Origin: Vanilla planifolia
Taxonomy: Eukaryota > Streptophyta > Magnoliopsida > Asparagales > Orchidaceae
DNA length: 64,000 nucleotides
Reading direction: 5' to 3'
NCBI GenBank assembly: GCA_023846275.1
Contig: CM043874.1
Coordinates: forward strand, 23,121,130 to 23,185,129
Part shown: positions 29,201 to 39,000 of the stretch, one piece after another
Position numbering within the stretch: position 1 is the first letter of the stretch
How the letters are laid out: each line of letters opens with the position of its first letter
Program-made: the position numbers and the translations under genes
The notes under the pieces: model-generated
Told to the model about the DNA's origin: nothing
Databases searched by the model: none
The model's input: only the letters and a program-made list of their open reading frames with translations

Positions 29201-29557
29201 GATTCAACTATCAAACTGTGGGAGGTGGAGCATGGTAGTCTTTTGTACAGCCTAAATGGTCACAGGTGATGCTTGCAAATTCCCCAATATTGGTTCCATT
29301 CCTTATGTTCTGCTTCTGACTAAGTCATTCATGGCAGGCAACCTGTGTATTCTGTTGCATTTAGTCCAAATGGCCAGTTCTTGGCCAGTGGATCACTCGA
29401 TCAGTGTCTCCACATATGGTCTGTAAAGGATGGGAAGCTTATGAAGACCTACAGTGGGGGTGGGGGCATCTTTGAAGTGTGTTGGAACAAGGAAGGTGAT
29501 AAGATAGCAGCTTGCTTCTCTAACAACACAGTATGCGTTATTGATTTCAGAATGTAG
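2152..29557 (+). CDS. HOS15: HOS15-like WD40 repeat protein (TBL1/TBLR1 family), 5'-partial, 11 exons
   Basis: Exons joined by GT-AG junctions with consistent phase: 2152-2243, 2339-2385, 10527-10671, 10839-10902, 15456-15614, 15706-15827, 28171-28245, 28835-28888, 28962-29035, 29191-29265 and 29338-29557. Together they encode 374 residues ending in VCVIDFRM and a TAG stop. The protein is a chain of about eight WD40 blades, for example [73 protein letters not shown] and [19 protein letters not shown]. It matches Arabidopsis HOS15 as I remember it almost blade for blade. The family is nuclear. HOS15 acts with histone deacetylases in repressive chromatin complexes and as a substrate receptor for CUL4-DDB1 ubiquitin ligases in cold, flowering and stress control. 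The N-terminal LisH domain and the Lys/Glu/Arg-rich linker are absent; they must lie left of base 1, because the first visible exon opens in mid-protein (PEPMDI). The main oddity is intron size (8.1, 4.6 and 12.3 kb). Confidence 0.95.
2339..2385 (+). CDS. HOS15: HOS15 exon B (blade 1)
   Basis: It encodes [15 protein letters not shown] plus two bases of a Gly codon that is completed 8.1 kb downstream (GG|G). The acceptor is atgcatag and the donor is GTGGGT. It is one of the smallest exons of the gene and sits just before a giant intron. Confidence 0.93.
2386..10526 (+). other. HOS15 intron, 8.1 kb
   Basis: Bounded by GTGGGT and caatag between blade-1 exons B and C. No coding remnant could be recognised. 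It contains a cluster of four short near-palindromes at 4.9-5.3 kb (listed separately) and an imperfect hairpin at 5739-5764. Its length suggests mobile-element insertions too decayed to name. Confidence 0.85.
4898..5294. repeat. Cluster of four near-palindromic TATCGTATAGTACGATC-like motifs
   Basis: Related 16-17-base words occur at 4898-4914, 5118-5134, 5203-5218 and 5278-5294. The last one contains ATCGTA-TAG-TACGAT, a perfect 6-bp inverted repeat around a 3-base centre. The others are variants (for example TATCGTACGCTATGATC). Spacing is irregular (84-220 bp). CG dinucleotides are otherwise scarce here, which makes the words stand out. The function is unknown; it could be part of a mobile element's terminal or subterminal region. 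Confidence 0.45.
10527..10671 (+). CDS. HOS15: HOS15 exon C (end of blade 1, variable loop, start of blade 2)
   Basis: It encodes residues 46-94: SGDSTARIW closes blade 1, a variable loop follows ([14 protein letters not shown]), then a conserved [13 protein letters not shown] opens blade 2. The acceptor is caatag and the donor is gtaaga. The loop is the least conserved stretch compared with the HOS15 I recall. Confidence 0.95.
10839..10902 (+). CDS. HOS15: HOS15 exon D (blade 2)
   Basis: It encodes [20 protein letters not shown], then D and the first base of a Gly codon. The acceptor is tttgttag and the donor is gtaagg. Confidence 0.95.
10903..15455 (+). other. HOS15 intron, 4.6 kb
   Basis: Bounded by gtaagg and gatgcag. 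Short open frames on both strands (for example 12151-12402, 12803-13109, 14284-14912) show no family signature that I recognise. A pyrimidine-rich stretch lies at about 14640-14930. I suspect decayed mobile DNA but cannot name it. Confidence 0.8.
15456..15614 (+). CDS. HOS15: HOS15 exon E (blade 3)
   Basis: It encodes residues 116-168: [19 protein letters not shown], the blade body [19 protein letters not shown], and QQFEFHS. The acceptor is gatgcag. The donor gtgctt is weak but is fixed by the next exon, which continues with [11 protein letters not shown] in phase. The open frame itself runs on to 15637 before a stop. Confidence 0.96.
15706..15827 (+). CDS. HOS15: HOS15 exon F (blade 4)
   Basis: It encodes residues 169-209, [20 protein letters not shown] through to KAYAGHQ. 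The acceptor is gctttccag and the donor is gtttgt. [12 protein letters not shown] is a hallmark stretch of HOS15/TBL1 proteins. The following intron is 12.3 kb. Confidence 0.96.
16285..16800. repeat. Diverged direct repeat, copy 1 (possible LTR)
   Basis: It aligns in the same orientation with 25255-25880. Shared blocks include cactaatgggagga / caccaatgagagga, actaggtgaaatt / actaggtcaaatt, tttgtcttcttcctagt / tttgctttcttcctagt and tgaatgactatgctttgtt (identical). The 9-kb spacing, with a gypsy protease remnant between the copies, suggests old LTRs of one element. Two separate insertions of one family are equally possible. Confidence 0.5.
16955..17110. repeat. Second diverged direct repeat, copy 1
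   Basis: It aligns in the same orientation with 27775-27930. Shared blocks include taccaccaaataggg / aaccaccgaatagag, ctgccaagtg...cacctt / gcactgtgtcagcacc, tcatccaag / tcacccaag and aattcttct (identical). It lies just after the first repeat copy and may belong to the same element. Confidence 0.4.
18338..18362. repeat. AT dinucleotide-rich microsatellite
   Basis: Two runs of alternating TA separated by TTTT, inside the 12.3-kb HOS15 intron. Confidence 0.7.
23570..23770 (-). mobile_element. Ty3/gypsy protease/linker remnant
   Basis: Translated on the - strand, about 23740-23615 reads [20 protein letters not shown], then [10 protein letters not shown]. This matches the retropepsin C-terminal motif of plant gypsy elements (DACHxLLGRPWxYD...HxGR) with substitutions: the LLGRPW core is now FLARSL. 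No long open frame remains. It lies between the direct repeats of this intron and is a dead copy. Confidence 0.6.
25255..25880. repeat. Diverged direct repeat, copy 2 (possible LTR)
   Basis: Partner of the copy at 16285-16800. The order of shared blocks is the same over about 550-620 bp. If the element reads on the - strand, as the protease between the copies does, this copy would be the 5' LTR. Confidence 0.5.
27775..27930. repeat. Second diverged direct repeat, copy 2
   Basis: Partner of 16955-17110. Here it is separated from copy 2 of the first repeat by about 1.9 kb, whereas the two units are only 155 bp apart at 16.8 kb. This is what a later insertion into this copy would produce. Confidence 0.4.
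28171..28245 (+). CDS. HOS15: HOS15 exon G (blade 5)
   Basis: It encodes residues 210-234, [20 protein letters not shown] then DGTAK, with both junctions in phase 0. The acceptor is tttcatttcag and the donor is gtatta. Confidence 0.96.
28246..28834 (+). other. HOS15 intron, 589 bp
   Basis: Bounded by gtatta and ttgctag. It contains a chance open frame of 139 codons (28315-28734) with no recognisable domain. The exons on both sides join in phase without it. Confidence 0.85.
28835..28888 (+). CDS. HOS15: HOS15 exon H (blade 5/6 junction)
   Basis: It encodes [18 protein letters not shown] (residues 235-252), phase 0 on both sides. The acceptor is ttgctag and the donor is gttgta. The family has a nearly identical segment here (IWNIKQ...HDLREHTK). 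Confidence 0.94.
28962..29035 (+). CDS. HOS15: HOS15 exon I (blade 6)
   Basis: It encodes [20 protein letters not shown] then LILA (residues 253-276), ending with AG of a split Ser codon. The acceptor is tccattag and the donor is gtaccc. The TNNPN insertion in this blade is characteristic of the TBL1/HOS15 family. Confidence 0.95.
29191..29265 (+). CDS. HOS15: HOS15 exon J (end of blade 6)
   Basis: It encodes residues 277-301, [20 protein letters not shown] then SLNGH, ending with AG of a split Arg codon. The acceptor is gtattatag and the donor is gtgatg. Confidence 0.94.
29338..29557 (+). CDS. HOS15: HOS15 terminal exon K (blades 7-8 and stop)
   Basis: It encodes residues 302-374. Blade 7 is [20 protein letters not shown]. 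Blade 8 is [20 protein letters not shown], and the end is VCVIDFRM followed by TAG. The acceptor is catggcag. The C-terminus matches the family end DFRM exactly. Confidence 0.97.
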
Positions 29558-30007
29558 TCACCAAGATACTTCAGATGTATTGATTTCAAATAACTAGGGA
29601 CGCGTTCATTTGATCTTTTATCATATTGTTAAACTCGGCTCTGTACTGTAAAACTTATTGCTTAATTTTTGAAAATACAACAAATGGTTTGTTTGTTCAG
29701 CACAGTTCAAAGCAAAACCTGTTCAAATTTGTTTAGCATTACTTCTTATAAATGAAATTGGAGTTGACTAATAATAATTCACAACATTTTTGCAGTACTC
29801 ACTACTTGAATATTCAATATTTCTTTTATGATATAGTAAAATTTTGGCAAAAAAATAAGCTCGTCTTTCAGTAGGCTAAGGATTGTGATGACTGCTACTT
29901 ACTAAAAAAAAATGCTCCACTAGTCCTTTTAATTAATATCTCGATCAAAATAACAACAATGCTCGTTTTGGGTGAGACGAGAAGTTCGACAAATGCATCC
30001 TCCAGGC
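29558..30007. other. Convergent 3' intergenic region between HOS15 and SPP
   Basis: About 450 bp lie between the HOS15 TAG and the SPP TAG on the opposite strand. Both 3' UTRs and both polyadenylation sites must fit here, so the transcripts may overlap. I see no strong canonical AATAAA placed clearly enough to annotate. Confidence 0.7.
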
Positions 30008-30088
30008 CTACTCAACTTTCTTGTTGGTCTGTTCCGAGCTTGAATTACTTGGTTTTGCAGCTATTTTAGATTCATCATACTCTAGTAG
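30008..30088 (-). CDS. SPP: SPP terminal exon 11
   Basis: It encodes LLEYDESKIAAKPSNSSSEQ then TNKKVE and a TAG stop. The acceptor tctctctgtgcag is strong. The start LLEYDESK matches the tail of monocot SPP as I recall it. The rest of the tail is hydrophilic and poorly conserved, as usual. Confidence 0.92.
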   Translation of the reverse strand, partial: LLEYDESKIAAKPSNSSSEQTNKKVE

Positions 30089-33000
30089 CTGCACAGAGAG
30101 ACATAGTTCATAACCATGAAACATCGAGAACAAGGAAAAAATCTAAAAATTTTACATCTACCAAACAGATCAAATCAAATGTACTACGTTTCTCAGCAAA
30201 AATAATACAACAGTAGAAGAAAATTGAAGTATTATCATTAATTAACCCAATAAAAGTTATGTTGGCTTCTTGGTTCCACGTGATTCTGATCTGAAAAGCC
30301 ATATGATTTGAAGTATCATGACAAATGATCTTGTGGGGTTTAGTGCTCTCATTGAAGGTTAAAGATCACATAAAGAATCAAAAGAAAGTGTTTTTTTAAG
30401 CTAGCAATGATACAAGATAACTTGATGCATTCTCTATACACAAATTACATATTTAAAGTGACCCCCCTTCAAAGTGAATAAAAAGTTCCCTTTAAAAGTG
30501 AGAAAATCTAGAAGAAAAAGGGCATAAGGTTTAACAAAACAAAGAAATATCACACGATATTAAATACTATTGCACATGTAAAGATCATCAGCCATTTATT
30601 TCGATGGTTATGATAAAAAACAGGATGAATTGAAGCTACTGATGTGAGTGGAGGTTCTACATGTTGTCCAACACCTAAGATGGGTGTAATACCTTAAACA
30701 TGTTGAACCTACATTTTACAAGTTAAGCTTATCTCCTCAACCCAAAATTTGATTTGTATAGGACTCAAGGTCGTCCTAATATGACATTAGAGATTAGGGA
30801 TTAAGGATTAGGGACTAAGGATTAGGGATTAGGAATTAGGGATTAGGGAAGAACGGGAAATTCGACCTCATAGAGTTCAACTCCCGTTGTTCATCAGTAG
30901 CTCAGTGGTAGAGCGGTTGGCTTGTTAATTGACTGGTTGTAGGTTCGAATCCTACTTGGGGAGATTGCTTGGAACAACACTTTAAAAAAGTTAGGACATT
31001 GTCAAATAAGTTACTTGGTGTCTCCTAGTAAACGATAGATGGAAGATGGCACAAGTCAATGACATTTGTAGGACACGGGCTTACACTTTGGGGCAGACTT
31101 GAAGAACATGAAAATAAACCAAACATGTCAAAACTTATTTATTGGATTTTCTTTTCTCATGTTAGGCTTTTTCCACTCTTCCAATCTCATGCATTTGCAT
31201 CCAACACCTCCATTTATTATAATCAAGAACTTTGCATCTTGAATTTTTTCCCAACTTCAATTTCACATCTCACTTCGATTACAAGCCTAAGTTCAACAGA
31301 ACATATCTCCAATTAGTTTTTTCAACTATCTAGACTTGCCAATTGGGACTTCTATGTAAAAATAAATCCAATAAATAAAATCAAAGTATTGAAACTTTTG
31401 TGGATTCCATTAATCCATATTATCAAATCCATTTTATCAATGTACACCTTCATCTTTTATGCTTACCATTTCTCATATGCACATACAACTTATATCAATT
31501 TTTATCTATCATATATATCTTATAAAGTCTGTCCAAATAATTTTTTTTGGAAGCAACATTGTCAACAAATCTTGTTCAATCATGTCTCATAGGTTGCCAA
31601 AAACAAATTAGTAAGATCTCCAAATGCAAATTTTTCAAGATGGTAATTTGTCTATATTATCACAATAAATTTGTCTATATGATCACTATTGTGTTTATTC
31701 TCTCTTATTTCCTGAACCTTGAAAATCAAAGCTATCTAAAGTTCAACTAGTGCCTATATTGTGCCCATACATACATCCATAGTATCTTTCTACATATTCC
31801 ACCATTGTTAGCACATTGTTTATATCAAAACTTCCACAGCTTATCAGATTGGAATTCACGAATACAAATTTATGAAGGATGGAAGAGCTTTAAATGAAAA
31901 TAAACATGCACAAAAACGGGATAAAACTCAAATTACAAGAACAAGAATGCATTAGAACCAGACATTACATGCCAAAACATTTATAATGGACCTACCGGTT
32001 TAACTTCCCCATTCCATAAGCAATGAACTGCTAGAAATCCAATGACACCAGGAACGATGTATAGCAGAGCTGGCTGCAAGTTCAACGATTATGGAACATA
32101 AAAGTCATCAGTAAAGATTGAAAACATTAATAGTAAGGTATATAAACGATGTCAGAGAAGAACAACTTAAATTTTAAAAACTTCACCTGAGCAGCTTGAA
32201 ACCAGTTCATTACGATAATGGTGAGTATCAAACCAATGGTGTACCCCAAAAATGCGCTATTAAAATAACCATTTTGCTTCCCTCTTGAGACATCAAACCG
32301 CAATGCCAAAGCAACGAAAATTCCTAAAGCCAAATCAGCAGATCATTGCTTACGTGTAAAAGCAGTCAAGTGCAATTTTTATTTTCTCTATTTTATTATT
32401 TCATACTTGTTAGGATTGAGATTCTAGAGTGCTAATATAAGAAGGCAAGGCAAATATCAATTAGTGGAATACATGTTTATGCATTGCTGAGAAAAACTAT
32501 AGATATTTAAAACGAGAGCTGCAGAAGTTTTATCTTTAAAAGGCAATGCAAAGAAGAAGGTAGTGCAAATGACCACAATTATGCTAACAAAAGCTCACCA
32601 GGTATTACGATGTCACCAAGGCCAAGCATGGAAAAGGGTCTTGCTGAATCTGAAGTAGGGAACAGCAGCTGCAGCATGACAACGTGGCTTAGTAGAAGAA
32701 ACAAACTGTTCCATGAGATCCTCATTCCGCAAAGAAAAACCAACCTTTATAGGTGCATCAAAAGATTTGGCAACGCTAACCATCACGGGAGTAAAGAACA
32801 CCCAGAAGATGTCATACACGAAAAGACCAGCCTGTACAAAAGAGTAATTGGGTTCATCATCAACTAGATTCTACTGTACTAATAGAAGAAAACAACCATG
32901 TACTTCATGCGATGGAAAGAAGGTTGCCACTTCTACTATCAAATACATCGCATAAAACTGGCATTATGTCGAAAAGTATGGCAGTTATATTGCAAATGGA

Positions 33001-36000
33001 ACAGAGATCCAAGAGGACGAGCATCTAGCATTTTTACAACCAATATTTCAACAGTAAAAGCTATTATGTAATCAGGTAAGGGTATTGATGGAAACACAAA
33101 GGTTTATACCACAAAGAAAGCAAAAAAACACTTTATATTGGTCGTTCAGTCATTGCATGACAGTTAGCTTTTTGCTTCACCCTTATAACTTGGTTCACCG
33201 AGATTTGTAAGTACAACCACTTATTGCAATCTTGTAATTGTAGCATTTCTCTGAGACCTAACCTCTACTTGCAAAATTAGAGAGTTCATGATATCGATAA
33301 AGAGAAAAAAAAAACAAAATCATAAACCTTGTAAGACATAAGAGAACATAAGAAACTGAACATGAAGAATTATACAAAGCAAATAAATCATGAAACCCTT
33401 TTTTTGTGTGACTTTCCATGCATAACAACACACTGCAATTTCAATATTTTTTTTTTTACAAAGTTTATTTGACTCACCAAGAGTATAGCACCCGTTTTAA
33501 ATGAACCCAAGGATAGCATCTCAATACCCTGTAAAACACATAAAACAATGTAAAGCAGTCTATAAAGAATGGAAATACTATGATGAAGCAAAGGTAAAAA
33601 TACAGTGAAAGTGATCTACTTAGATCAATTCATTAACGATTCTAACATCATTGTTTCACGTCGCTTTCTCACACCTTCAATTCAACAGAAGATACTAGAA
33701 GTAAGCTCTGATGGATTATAGAAAGAGTAAAAGCATACGTAGTTACAGATTAGGGGCTGTCAACTAATATGTTCTCCAGCAGACTTTGACGTTAAGCATC
33801 CTATTGGGCAGAACACATTGTAATTAAGTTCCAAGGAACATTATAACTCATCGTATCTTTGGTCTGTTGAAAAGATCAACTCCTGCTCCATCTTTCACCA
33901 AGCCCATTGCTACGAATGGAGCTTGATAGGTCAGGGCAGTTCAAATTTTGCTATTATCCAAAAAAAAAAAAAAAAAAAAAAAGGATCCCTATATAGATTC
34001 TCTAGCTGCTGGCAATTTTCCCTCATAGGAAAAGTAATGAGAAAGACTTGGAGAGAAAAGAAAGGTTACTAGTGGAGAAGAAAAAAAAACCAAAAAAATT
34101 CCCCAAAACAGTAAACATAGTGCACGAAAGAAAAAACTGAGACTAGATTCATCGTTAGGCCAAGATGCCTACAAACTTGGCCAAGTTCTTTGAGGGCTTG
34201 ATGGATCCTTCATTTCTCTGAATTAGCTCCTCTTTGATGTGCAAGATAGCCTTGAAAACAAACTAGTGGAAGAAGTATGATCAAAGGAAGATACAATCTT
34301 CCTTGCCTAGTCTCATTCTTGCATTCACTGTCTGCTTGCTAGCTTTATCTTCGTTAACCTTTGCACATTCTTTTTTTCTTCTGTATCCAAACTTAGATTT
34401 TTGAGAGGAAAGAATGGTGAGGAAGTGAGGGGGTCAGCCATGGAGAGGAGATTGCAGTGGAGAGGCTTCAAGCACGAGATGCTTTTCATTAGCAACCCTA
34501 AATGCCATATAAGTAGGCAAAACTTATTGATACTGCAGTAGAACTTACTGAGGACCATATGATGGAGGAAAGAGGCAACATATTATGTTTCCTAAGGAAA
34601 AGAATATAACTATCTACTGCTTTCTACATAAGAGATTTAATATGCCAGAAAACCAGAATAAAAAATTAATTAAATTCCAAAATATTAAAGGAATGTTGAA
34701 GTAAAAAGATAGAAAGTAAACATATACTAGCATCAACTTATTTGGGAAGGTGAGTGTGGAAACCATAAGCATCGAGCAAAGCCGGATCAAGCTCTTCATT
34801 AAGCATCACATATATTTACGCCCAAACACCTCCTTTATTCATTAGTCCAAAAATTCTTCCTAGCCACTTCACAATTAAGAACTTGCACCACAAAGGAACA
34901 AAACACATTTAAACTAAAATTGGTGCAACATCACTCCGTATGATAGCGAAACAGACATCAATAGTTTTCCAAAAAAATTCTTAATTGGACAACAATTAAT
35001 CCACGACCAACATTAATGCATCAATTCAATTTCTTCATAAAATCTACTACAAACTAAATAGATTACTTCGTGTAAATTGCTCATCTCCAATAACAAGACA
35101 AAAAGTCGAAACTTCTATCATACGTTAATGCATCCGCAAGCATAATTCTGATCCATGGTGTATATAGGTAAGGTACCCTTTACGGGTTGTTAATTTACTT
35201 TTTTTTTAATAGCATACATAAGACCTATATCATAAGTGAAGCCTAATTTATATTTGTCGAAAAAGCTTTATATTTTAAAACAAATAGTTATAAAAAAAAC
35301 TATAGTGAACAAGATAATAACCTCTCCATTAAACTCCAGTAGGCGTCTACAGTCAAAATAAAAAACATTGCTGTCCTATATGCATAAAGTTTACTTAAGA
35401 TCACTACACAAGTATCCTAAAGTCAGGACCATGAAAGAGGTCCAACCACGCTTGTGGTTGCCTTGTTAAGGAAACTTATGATTGACTTGAAGGAGGAGTC
35501 CGTTTTCTGCAGCAAGTATACCTTAAGTATGAGATGATATAACTTTTACAATAGAAAAGTAATAGAGGTTGATCAAACATAGCCCACCCTTTAGTTATGA
35601 ACAGGCATCCACAATCCTTTTGTGCCAATAGCACTGTGAAGTGATTATTCCTAAAGAATGATTGGATTGATATGCAGGTCCATAATTATATGAACCAAAA
35701 TGGTCAGGCCATACAAAACAAAGTTCCACATGGTAGATGTCTACCAAAGAACAGTCCGTACATAAGATTACTCTTTAAAAAGTAGCATTAAGTTAAAGTT
35801 TAAAGCAATACCCAAAAAGTCCAAAAGAAAATAATTGACTGTAAAAATTACTAGTTTTTATTACAAATACAGTTATCAACCAGTTATTTGATGTGCTTAA
35901 ATAAAAAATAAATGAACCAATGTCATTCAGTAAGAAAGGAGCAAGAGAGAAAAGAACCTGAATGCAAAATGAAATTCCCAATATATTGTTTGCTAACCAA

Positions 36001-39000
36001 TGCTTCTGAGAAGCATACCAAAAAACAAAAATAGTTCCAGGAATGGAGGCAACTATTTGAGATCTGGTAAATTCCACTGAAAGAGCTGCTGTAGAAACCA
36101 AGTAAAGAAAATACAATCACATAATGAACCAAAAATTTTTATAAGAGTTAGTAATTGGAGGATAAAACAAGAACAACAGCATTTGAAAATAAAATGTCAA
36201 GATTAAAGCACAAGAAAATTTTCACTAACTGTTGATTTTAAGCAAGGGACAATTTTAGTTAAGGTGTGAAAGTTTGCAATATATAATAAACAGAACAAAG
36301 ATATTGACGACACAAAAAATGTAATAAAGTTAACAACAGCAAAAATATGGGGAACTAAAGGTTAAGCATCTGGAATCTCAATTTCCAATGCCAAGCCTTG
36401 TACATATGGAAGATGCAGGTGGTATATAGCATTAACTTTTAAGGGCACGAAGACACCATCCAATCTACTATTCAACCATATGTGGGACAATTCCACCAAA
36501 TGATACGAGCCCAATTGCTGGAGTTGGAATGCTTCTCAATTGTGAGACTCAAAGGGTTCAGGGTAATTGGAACGAAGTACAGGAAAAACCAAGAAATCTA
36601 AAGCAAGCAACTGACTAATTAGTGCCAAACAAAGTGCAAAGGTACCCCCAATCACACCAGCAATGAGGACAGCACCTCAACCCCACAGCTACCTTCATGG
36701 AGATGCAAGATCACGGCAAATTCTCTATAGATTTCAGATTTAACCAAGTAAAATTCTATTTGCATAGTTTGGCCTTTTTACTGCTCCCACAGTCTCAAAC
36801 ATGCTCCTTCATGTTTGCATTCATCTCCTAGCTTATTGCCCTCGTTCTAACTAACTAATTGAATGGAGAACTTGAACCTGATCTTGTTGGAATTATATAA
36901 ATCAGTAGTTTTCAGTGGTGAATTCAACCGAACCAGTTGGATCAGACTAGTAAACTTCCAGAGTTTATGTTAACTATATGTGCAACAATTGACCACCCAG
37001 TAACATATTACTCTCTATAACAGTATGCATAATTTTAATACAATGGCTTCATGATACATAATAAAAACTCGCTAGTTACACAAATAAAATCTAAGTAGGC
37101 CAACACGAAGAAAGACAGGCCACAAAAGTTGAGTAACCCTAAGACTAATTTACCTTTGAGACTTGCACTCTTTCTCTTGCCCACTCACTCCCTCCTCCCT
37201 GCTCTCTTTGCATTGTCCTTTGCAATAGCCCTTCTAACTTGCACACTTCCCCACTGTCGCTCATAGGTCTCATGATTCACTTGCTTTTGTCCTCGCCCCT
37301 AAGGATTTGTCCCATCAACCCCATTTATATTAAATATTTCTCTCAAACTTTCACTTTCAAAAAGATAATCCCTGTGTCTTCATTCACTTTTCTTTTGTTC
37401 TTGGTCAAGACTATGGGCTTTCATCCAAGTTTGTTGTCTTTTTTCTTTTCATATGCTATTTATTACAGTCAATATAGATCTAGGTTGTTCTGATGGTATT
37501 AACTTAGATCCATGTTTTTCTCTTTTCATTTTTTTAATGTGGCTTGCAAAAACTATGATGGCATTTGACATGCTTAGATATAAAAGTATATTTTTTTTTC
37601 ATGGTAGTCTCCTACAAAAAAACATATGTCATATCCTTTATTGACCTAGGTTTTAATGTTCAAAGTGCATGCTTAACCTTGTCTAATAACTTTTTTCCTA
37701 TATTTTACTATTGTTTTGTTTGTTTACATGTAAGAGTTCTTACATGCATATCAATGTATAATGTTACCAATTTTATTGATAGAGTTATTTCCTCATTCCG
37801 TAGTCTAATCTGATTAAAAAGGTCAAATGCATATTGTCGTTTTTAAAGTAGCTTTCCATGTACACAACCACATGCATGTTCTATGTTTATAAACTTCACA
37901 AAATACCTTTCTTATATGACTCATGCATGCCTTAAGTTACGCACAATTGCTTTTCTGTCAAAAATATCCACCCATAACATGTAATGGTTGAAGTTAATGC
38001 TCCTACTGTTATTGATGTTACTGCTAGAAATGATGCAAATGAGGAAACCATTAATGCAGTTATTGGTGAAGTAGCCAGCATAACTGAGAGAGAAAAACTG
38101 AAGTAAAAGTTGAGAACTGTTGGATGCATCTCTTTAACTCATGACTATTGCACATCAAATCAGAAATAGTCTACATATATCTAATAAATCATTATATAAG
38201 TGTTGAGTAGAACTTATACTTAGCTTTAATGACTTTGACTCCCCACATAATAGGAGAATCATTTCAAAAGCTATTCTTAAAATTCTTCTTTCTTGAGACA
38301 AAACAAAATTAGCACCATAACCTTAACAATACATCATCTAATCATGTGACCGCAAGGAATTTGAAGACTTTATTTTCTATAAGGTTTGGGTTTTACTCTA
38401 TGGTAGGGTTTTCATGTGAGACGTGCAACATGTATCATAAATCTCATGGTTCAGTACAATTTGAAGGATATTAAGCAATTGCGAAGGTTGGAGTGTGTTT
38501 TGTTTATCAAACAATCGCATGGCAACTAGGTTTGCTACATCTAATGACATGTTTAGATGTTTCCACCAATGGTTTCAGTGTTATCATAGGTTTTTTCATG
38601 CCAGACATGCTAAATATCTTATAAATCTAATCTTGTCTTCATACATTTCACCCATGGCCAGAGAAGCAATTCCCGAGAAGCAATTCCCATCATTTGCTTC
38701 ATTTCAACTACATACAAGATGATGCTGAAGTTTGAGAAAACAGTCTGATTCTCGTATTTGCTCTACAATTGTTTGTAACTTACACCCAAAGATGGAAATG
38801 TTTTCCATTAGTTATTAATACTCTCAAATTTATAGTGATATCTAGTTGGTTGAAAAGATGACAAAAGTCAATCAGATATTGCATAATCTATTTTCATACC
38901 ATTGGGTTGATAAAAATGTGGTAGTGCTGGGTTGCATTCTCAAATTGGAGGCATTGGGGTTTTGAGACAAACAGTTGTTGAGCCTAATAAAAAAAATGCT

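Larger units (their letters stand above)
30089..31995 (-). other. SPP last intron, 1.9 kb
   Basis: Bounded by gtaggt and gtgcag on the - strand. It contains the telomere-like heptamer array and the trnN-like sequence. The rest (31.0-31.99 kb) shows no recognisable feature. Confidence 0.85.

Noticed and set aside
33700-33982. Possible SINE or processed insertion ending in the poly(A) run
   Set aside because: No A/B box promoter, no family resemblance and no target-site duplication could be seen; a simple A-run is sufficient.
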